Shown: positions 55,456-64,000 of the stretch, piece after piece
Layout of the letters: the number at the start of each line of letters is the position of its first letter
Numbering within the stretch: position 1 is the first letter of the stretch
Origin: Craterostigma plantagineum
Taxonomy: Eukaryota > Streptophyta > Magnoliopsida > Lamiales > Linderniaceae
Assembly: GCA_027422505.1 (NCBI GenBank)
Contig: JAPQWV010000028.1
Coordinates: 5,608,001-5,672,000, forward strand
Direction of reading: 5' to 3'
DNA length: 64,000 bases
Notes under the pieces: model-generated
The model's input: the letters and a program-made list of their open reading frames with translations, nothing else
What the model was told of the DNA's origin: nothing
The model's database searches: none
Translations under genes and position numbers: made by a program

Positions 55456-58400
55456 AATTGAGGACAAAGGAACAACAAACACTCTTTAACCCAAAATTTC
55501 AAGATTTAAATGCGAAGATAAAGATTTCGCGAAATCGAGGGTTTGCGAGCTCGTTTCCGAACTCGTGAAATCGACTTTATGCTGAATCAGAGCTGGAAAC
55601 CTTACGTATGTATCGTGAAGTGAATGCTCAGCAAGTACAATGCAAGAATTCGGCAAGCAATGGTTGTTTGCGAATGGATTTTGCGAACAAAGGGTAAAGA
55701 AAATCGTTTTTTTTTAAAGAGGGAAGAAGTTTGTGAATGAGAGAGATGTTTGCGATAAAGTGAAGTAAATTCCATAGTTTTATTGCGAGCTATTGAAGGA
55801 AAATATACTAGAGAAATATATTCTCCCTCGAATCATGCATACGAGAAAGATTTGGAACATATTGCGTTGAAAAATGTAAAAAGTATTTTTCTAAAAATTA
55901 CTGTTCTCTCCCTCTATCATTGAAGTTTATGTTTGGCCCCGTCCCCGTCCTCTTCCCCGTGTTCTAGTGATACACTGCCGCTTCTCCGCCTCAGGACGAT
56001 CGTAATCATCGGGATTGACATTACGTCGGTTGAGGATAGTGCAGTCGTCACGGCAAGTGCTTTAAGGTGGATTATTTCTCGGGCGATTCTGAATGCAACA
56101 AAGGATCTCATGCTCTTCCTCGGTTTCTCCACTGAAAGAAGCCGAAAGAGAATAATGTAAATAATGCAAACTGCCTAGGATCGCTCTAGACACATAGAAC
56201 ACAAATAATGTAAACTGCCTTAAATCTCAAACTTCAACGATCAAGCCATTATACCTCGACCACATAGCGATCAACGGCATCCTACGGCGTTGATGATGAT
56301 GGTGATAAGAGGGATCTTGTCGATCATGCGGCGTGTCTAGTCAACATTCTCCCTTGGATGGGTAGAGTAGAGGGAGGGAGGGAGGGAGGGAGGGAGGGAG
56401 GGAGAGAGAGAGAGAGAGAGAGAGAGATTTCTCCAAGAAATCATTCTTATTTTTTCAAAAATTACCTTAAGGTACTTATAGATTTCCAAATCATATTTTA
56501 AGTAGTGGTTAAAGATATTCTCGCCTTTTAATTTCAAAGGTCAAATCTTTTCAAATTTACAAAATAACATTATTTCAGAAATCATATCATTTCAAATAAT
56601 ATTAATCTCTAAAGTATAATATATATTAAATTCAAAATATTAATATATGATTATTAATTAATTTTGAAATATATATATATATATATATTATATATAAATA
56701 TTAAGGTATATAGCCAATTTACCTTTTTAATTAAATAATAGTACAATACCAATTTTACCCTCCCAATATTGAACTTGTATGAAATAATAAAATAAATACT
56801 TGAACCACTTGTAGTTATATTTCGGCCAAGCCGATTTTTTGCGACTCTAATTTTCTCTTTTCAATCCGACACTACCTTGTTGATCCTTTTTAAACCCGAC
56901 CATCTTGGTTCGTCTCAATCTGGCACTGAGAGAAATTCAATAGTTTGGTATAGCCGATCTTGTGGTACCGAACTAATCCTGTCTTGAGTACGAATTTGAT
57001 CTAATCACAATTCACAAACTGATATAGAATTTCGTACTGCGTACAAACACTTCACCGATGTCTCGGTCGAGTGAGAGTCATGGAATGTCAAATTCACTAA
57101 ACTCGACAATATGATAGATTATGATAAAAATTACCAAACTACCATTTACGTCCCATGTGAGTTAGTTTTAATGCTTTGGTCAAAGGCTTGTAATTTCCCG
57201 TCCACGAAATTCTCATCGGACATATACCTCGATTTAATCGTGGTCGTGATTCGTGAATCCCGCTCGGCGGTCCAAGCCCGCAATCTCATTCTGTTGTCTA
57301 GACCGTATTTCCTCACCAACCATGCATCCACAAATCGGGCCTACCAAAGCTAATGACAAGTCAAGACCCGCCAACTCCAACATTGACCCCTTCGGTCTAA
57401 TTTTCACGCAAACTACTATATTCAATGGATTGATCATTGGCATTCGTAACATGTGATCGATTTTACTACGAGTCAGAATCCATATATAAGCAATTCTTGA
57501 TTCATCATGTATCAATGTCACGACCACCCACCTTCGAAGTGAATTTGACACAGTCACCTTAGACACGTCGACATATAAAGTCATAATCATTGAACCGATC
57601 AACCTACAAGAGATTATGATTTGTAGACTGATTTTACACTAGAGAATAAGAGTCTGTCGGTGTCCCTCTCCATCTAACAAAATTGATGACTAAACTCTTA
57701 ATGTTGGGGTTTTATTTATTTATCATCTCATTGAATGCCCTATAAGATTCTTATAATAAATAATAACATGCCTCTTCATCGAATGAAACACATAAAATTC
57801 GATTAATATTATGTAGGTTGAGCTCCCGGGTTGGTTCAGCTGGGCTTGGCTAACCCATAGGAGCAATGATGTTGTGTAGATGTCGGTACGTCTGCTGGGC
57901 CGGCAAGACTAAGCAAAGCCATCAGATTGATCATCATCTATAAATATCAATGTTGGTGGTCATTTTCACCCACTCAGAAAAAAAATGATGGATGGTCTTT
58001 TTAACCCCTCAGTGGCGAAGAGCTTGATGGACTCTCCAGAAGGTGATCTCCACCAACTACAAGATTCCCAGCCGTACCGCCAAAAGGGGAAGAGCTCGGT
58101 GGACCATCATATCAAAAAGAGGCTTTCCGTCCACTACGAGATTCCCTCGCGTATCATAGCATCATCTCACAAAGAACATAATAATCCTCACATAATCAGT
58201 AATCGCCCAAAGCGGCTAAATATGCAAATCTTTCACATGCTCACCAATCACCCAAAGCGACATCTATGACTACATGCAAATGAAACATTGCATAATACAA
58301 GGTATATAAGACACAGACTCGAAACAATAACTCGTGCCCAACAACATAAAGCATATAGTTTTAAAGATAGCAAATAGTTCAACCCAAATCATATATGTGT

Positions 58401-59213
58401 TAGCCGTCTGCTTGATCGGTAGGAGTATATTTGGACAAAACAAATGGAATTCTAAGATTGTGTACACAATTTTCTTAAAACAGATTCGCTCCCTCACGTT
58501 TGTGTTTAAGGTTTTTACGAGTGTCTATTTTCCGGGGTACTTCGAAAAATATTTGGCGTTTGTTTTGCACTAAACAACACCAATGGCTAACTTGAACGTG
58601 TTATTAAATGAAAAGGAATTCTTTACGAATGCTTGTGTTTTTCGTCCCCTTCTCCATTCGGGTATCAGTTCAGTTTCGGTGACAAGTGCGTCCCACTTGG
58701 TCTCGATCTCAGTACAATCCGATATACTTCAGTACCAGACGTGTTTCGGTTGGAGACGTAAGCCACGTTAAATACCGCATACGAAAAGTTTTAAATTCGG
58801 AGCAAAACGAGGGTCAGGCCCGTTTTGGTCCGACATTCGTGTGCAGGGGTCGCACGCTCGCACACGGCTGGATTTGCAACCGCCCTGCGCACGCACGCGA
58901 GTGGCACACATGCGCCATAATATTGCTTATTTATTTTAAACCAGCAAAATCTACATCCATATATAAGGCGTGTCAAACCAAGCAACTTTTTCAATGTGGA
59001 AATCCTACTTCATTTCCTTCCAAATAATTCACATTTACAAGCGAAAAATTGAAGCACACTTCCTTTAGTTAATTTTTCCAACAACTTTATATCTTGAAGA
59101 ATAAAAAAAAAACTTATACGGTGACTCGCGCCCGAGGTACGTTTATTTACACTGAATAATTCGTACCTGCTAATTTCTCAAGTGAATAATGAGATACATA
59201 TATCACATATACA
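55456..59213. other. intergenic region, no gene recognised
   Basis: Mostly AT-rich. 55917-56160 contains, on the minus strand in one frame, a stretch ending TRTRGRGRGRGQT before a stop; it could be the end of an RG-rich protein but no family was recognised. 57985-58269 is a short open frame on the plus strand of unknown nature. Microsatellites lie at 56371-56428 and 56670-56690. Short ORFs on both strands at 57111-57602 and 58270-59027 look like chance overlaps. Confidence 0.4.
56371..56428. repeat. (GAGG)n followed by (AG)n microsatellite
   Basis: About eight GAGG/GGGA units run from 56371 and pass into about eleven AG units ending near 56427. Confidence 0.93.
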
Positions 59214-59215
59214 AT

Positions 59216-59700
59216 AACCTCTATAAATTAATACTCTATAAATTAATAAACTCTCAAAAATAATAAAATCTTCTAGTCTCGACTTGAGCCTATATAAAAA
59301 ACCATTAAATTCGATAAGAATAAAATAATAACTTTTCGGTAAACCTCTTTAAAATATTAGGTCCCACTAAAATTCTAATAAATATTACGATTATAAATAT
59401 TATGGTAATCTACTAAAATATTACAATTATAAAATATTCATGGCTTTGCTACGGTCACCATGTCAAATATTTAAAAGATCATTACAACAAATAAAATGAT
59501 GAGTAGTAGTATTGACAAATTATCGTGCAAGAACTTGGTGTATGTTAGATAAAGATATATACTCATATTCTCATTTGATACATTCCACCACTGAATTTAA
59601 AAAGTTTATCTTTTAATTAATAACATATTAATTTATCGATACATTAATATCTCTAATTAATAAAATTAGTGGTCCCACTGTTATTAATTTGTAGAGGTTT
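59216..59700. mobile_element. MITE with AACCTCTATAAATTAATA termini
   Basis: The left end AACCTCTATAAATTAAT and the right end ATTAATTTGTAGAGGTT form imperfect inverted repeats of about 17 bp. The interior is 485 bp, very AT-rich, and contains GGTCCCAC near both ends (59371 and 59671). No target duplication could be fixed because the flanks are AT-rich. Elements with this terminus are widespread in plants; superfamily is not assigned. Confidence 0.6.
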
Positions 59701-59720
59701 TAATATATACATATATATGG

Positions 59721-60090
59721 AGGTTTGCTATGGTGCCCACCTATAGTGAGTAACCACCCTGGCACCATAGCTGATTTGGCAATTACAGCTCATTTTCTCC
59801 CACTCCGGCGATGCCATCACCTCCACCGCCCCTCTTAGCTTCCTCATAACCTCCGCTGTCCATCTTCCACGCACTCATTTATCAGAAATTCATCATCTCA
59901 GTTATGTACTAGAAAATTGCAGTATAATATGAATTTCTGATAAATGAGTGCGTGGAAGATGGACAGCGGATGTTATGAGGAAGCTAAGAGGGGCGGCGGA
60001 GGTGATGGCATCGCCGGAGTGGGAGAAAATGAGCTGTAATTGCGAAAACAGATATGGTGCTCACGGTAGGTTGGCACCATAACAAACATC
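59721..60090. mobile_element. foldback element with about 165-bp inverted arms
   Basis: Arm 1 (59721-59893) and arm 2 (59929-60090) are inverted copies around a 35-bp spacer. The inner 120 bases, from CAATTACAGCTCATTTTCTC to CAGAAATTCAT, are almost perfectly complementary; the outer 45 bases (TATGGTGCCCACC...) are more diverged. TATATAT lies on both outer sides. A transcript would form a long hairpin. Confidence 0.85.
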
Positions 60091-61564
60091 TATATATATG
60101 AGCAATGATATGGTGCTCACCTTAGGTGAGCACCTTATATGAACACTCCAATGTGGCATTGCCACATAGCTATCCTTCCTTAAATATAACTAAATTTAAT
60201 TTATGAAGTAATGACGTATAGCTATACCAATTTTCATAAAGTTTGCTTTTTTTTTTATTGCAAGAAAGTTGATTAACTTCCGAATCCCAGGAATTAAAGA
60301 TGCTTTCGATCTCACAAAAGATAAAGAAGAGACATAATGCATATAAGAATGATACTGTGTATGCCTTAACATCCAGGCGGCCGATAGTGATGGAACCATA
60401 GGGGAGTCAGAGGGGTCGGCCGACCCCCCGGCGGCCGGAGATAGAGGTAGGAATGGTGCTCACGGTGGATTTGACTGTTTAGAATATTTGAGGAAGAAGA
60501 TGACTACTAACCCTAAATTAACGTGAATTGGGGGGATTTCATTTGGGCTGCAATTGGGCCTAAGCTAAATTTAGATATCTCGTTATATATATTGTACTAA
60601 GTTTCTATAGTCCAATTCAATTTTTTCTTTAACCCCTCAATTTTAATTTTATTTATTTGAAACAAAATGTTTTACTTTAATTAACGAAACCAAATATTAT
60701 TGTATTATTGTAATAGCTTGTTAATGTATGTGTTGTTCGACTACAGGTTTCTATAAAGATTCTCAAGTCTATAAATAGCAAGTTATATATGGTTAAACAA
60801 TTTCAATGAAAATTAAATTAATTATAGAAGTTTTGTCTAAAGACGGATAATAACTTTTTCGTACAACTGTTCTTTTGTTATATCTGATTTTTTGCAGGTG
60901 TTGAAATAAATAAATTTTGGAATGATTTTAAGATATGTCCCACAATTTAGTGTCATCTTTACAATACATCACTTATGCAAAATATATTTTGAAGTCCTTG
61001 TATGCTTTACTATTATTCTTCGACCCCCGAATAAAAAAGTCAGGTTCCGTCGCTGCGTGCCAAGACACACTGTAATAACTACGCATAGCTAAGCTAGAGA
61101 TAAGATAAGTACCTCACGATCTCATTCAGAATATATAACCCTACAATAAATCAACGAGTCAGATCAAGAGTACCCACTCCCTCTTCCATTTTCATCGATA
61201 ATATTGCTAAAATGTTCTTCGCTGCTCTTCTTAATCCGCTTGCTTATTCGAAGGCGATGGATTAGTGTACAATGACAACGCCAGACTACTTTCGTTCCTT
61301 TAGCTGCTCTTTTGATTCCGTGCTGATCATTTCTTGTCCGAGAGGTAAGTTCAAATTGATCACTTCTTCACAATCTGATGATGATGGGGGCCCCCTTTCT
61401 CTTGTTCAGCAAACAAGGTTTTCGTTGAAACTTGAATCTTCTGACGATGTGAGAACTCTTTTCTCATGATCCATCTTATGCCGCATCATCATCATCTTTA
61501 AGGAGCTAAGTTCCATATAAGTCCCAGCGGTTGCTGGTTCGGCGAGTGGGGCGACGGTGTCCGG

Positions 61565-62304
61565 TAGGGGTGTGCAATGGTTTTAGAAAACCGCCCGAAC
61601 CGCCCGCCACCGCACCGTATAATACATTTAACCGACAAAACTGAGGTTTAATTTTATTTACAAAACCGCACCGTAATTACGGTGCGGTGTGAAGTTTTGG
61701 TACAAACCGCACCGCATCGAACCACACTTTAGTTTCTAAATTTTTTTACTAATTATATCTAATTTTTATTTATAGTAATCGTACACTAGTCATATTGAAA
61801 TTTATTTTTTAGTTTATTTATTTTTCGTTACTAATAAGTCTTTAATTATATGCTAATTTTGTTGATCATATGAAAGTTATATCATTACTAACATAGTTAA
61901 TTTTATTTTTTATGTTAAACATGTTTCGATAAGAACAAACAGCCGGACATGTAGGGTTAAAATAGATACGACTCGAACATTTAATAACAAATTGACTTAC
62001 AATTTATTTTTTGAGCTTCCAATCGGACCACAAAGCTAAACAAAAATATTAAAATAAATAAATTGGCCCCTAATATAAGCAAAACCTACTATAAAATAAG
62101 ATATAATATTTTTTCATTCGATAAAATATAAGTATTTTCTTTGTTCGGTTAAAAACCGCAAAATCGCACCGTAGCCACATCAAACCGCTCGAAACCGTAC
62201 GTGTGGTTTTATTTTTCAAAATTGCTGTTTGAGAATTGTTTTTCAAAAAACCGCATATAGTGACTTGGTGCGGAATTGACCGAAAATCGCACCACACACC
62301 CCGG
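61565..62304. mobile_element. non-autonomous hAT-like element
   Basis: It begins TAGGGGTGTGCAATGGTTTT and ends AAAATCGCACCACACACCCC(GG), imperfect inverted repeats. Flanks GTGTCCGG (61557-61564) and GTCTCCGG (62305-62312) match at 7 of 8 bases, the target-duplication length of hAT elements. Subterminal AACCGC/GCGGTT motifs are dense at both ends. The 740-bp interior is AT-rich and has no transposase. Confidence 0.7.
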
Positions 62305-62394
62305 GTCTCCGGCGAGGAGGTTGGAGGGAGCAAGTGAGGGGCGATGGCTGATGGAAGAGGAAGAAGAACAAGTATGTGAGGACTTGTTCCAATT

Positions 62395-62548
62395 ACTATA
62401 ATTAACCCTAATAATGCTAACTAAAATCTAACTTTATTAGTAAATTAAATTTAATTATATCTAGGGAAGGTACTATAATTAACCCTAATAATGCTAACTA
62501 AAATCTAATTTTATTATTAGATTAAATTTAATTATATTTAAGGAAGGA
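62395..62548. repeat. 77-bp tandem duplication
   Basis: Units starting ACTATAATTAACCCTAATAA (62395 and 62472) are offset by 77 bases and differ at few positions. The second unit overlaps the right TIR of the Mutator-like element, whose inner part has the same TTTAATTATAT sequence. Confidence 0.85.
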
Positions 62549-62611
62549 TAGTTATGTTTCAATGCCACATAGGAGTGCTCATATAAGGTGGTGAGCACCA
62601 CATCATTACTC

Positions 62612-62636
<25 letters not shown>
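62612..62636. repeat. (TA)n microsatellite
   Basis: A plain TA run directly after the right TIR of the 60100-62611 element. Confidence 0.9.
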
Positions 62637-62642
<6 letters not shown>

Positions 62643-62818
62643 CTCTTAGAAAGTTTTAACTTCGCATACATATGATAATACTAGTACAACACAAATATTA
62701 TTCCGACAACATACATGGCAGCGGCACACCACCACAAGGGCATTTAATAGTGTGCTTTAAATTTAATTGAATTATGTAGAGAATAAAACATTATTATTGC
62801 ATAGACTCACTCTCTCCT

Positions 62819-64000
<1,182 letters not shown>

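Larger units (their letters stand above)
60100..62611. mobile_element. 2.5-kb element with about 105-bp terminal inverted repeats, Mutator-like
   Basis: The left terminus (60100-60205: GAGCAATGATATGGTGCTCA ... CCTTCCTTAAATATAACT) is repeated inverted at 62510-62611. Flanks are (TA)n on both sides, so the target duplication cannot be resolved. Long TIRs suggest a Mutator-like non-autonomous element. The interior has a possible short plus-strand ORF at 61272-61469 (MTTPDYFRSFSCSFDS) of unknown family, a hAT insertion at 61565-62304 and a tandem duplication at 62395-62548. No transposase is recognised. Confidence 0.65.

Noticed and set aside
57111..57602. Overlapping ORFs on both strands
   Set aside because: No domain is recognised, they overlap in opposite directions, and their composition matches the intergenic background.

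Overview
This is plant nuclear DNA, most likely from a eudicot. Two host genes with GT-AG introns are recognisable: a ZIP metal transporter (46847-48688, minus strand, three exons, apparently intact) and the 3' half of a plastid-type glycolytic GAPDH gene (62819-64000, minus strand, running off the right edge). Almost everything else is transposable-element DNA, much of it nested and broken by stop codons and frameshifts.

Layout, left to right. 1-8498 plus 23874-23947 is an Athila-type Ty3/gypsy element on the minus strand (ORF-1/env-like ORF, pol, gag, tRNA-Asp-type PBS, 5' LTR); its 3' LTR is off the left edge. A 15.4-kb Ty1/copia element (8499-23868, minus strand, Sirevirus-like, TSD TAAAC) sits inside that 5' LTR. 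It carries a long env-like ORF near its 3' end. The gypsy element in turn lies in a degenerate LTR copy (23948-26051) that faces a second copy (about 26530-29361) head to head. Between them are hAT-like sequence and a 435-bp tandem duplication. A third copy of the same LTR is a clean solo LTR (33695-36281, TSD TAACC).

29362-46243, with the solo LTR removed, is a continuous Helitron-associated block on the plus strand. It has two sets of DUF1985/Ulp1 (C48 cysteine protease)-like gene pieces, then a degenerate Helitron Rep/PIF1-helicase gene (40686-44816), then two Helitron-type 3' ends in tandem (45091-45111 and 46217-46243). A decayed second helicase C-terminus lies between the two ends. This combination of a protease-like cargo and a doubled terminus is the most unusual part of the window.

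46378-46600 is a tRNA-derived SINE with target-site duplications, just downstream of the ZIP gene. 50139-55455 is a CACTA-like element split by a truncated chromovirus (LTR 50323-53024, integrase/chromodomain 53043-54285). 59216-62611 is a cluster of small TIR elements: a MITE, a near-perfect foldback element, and a long-TIR Mutator-like element with a non-autonomous hAT inside it.

No CRISPR array, operon, rRNA or stand-alone tRNA gene was seen. All work was done by reading the sequence and given translations; family names rest on recognised motifs, not on database searches.
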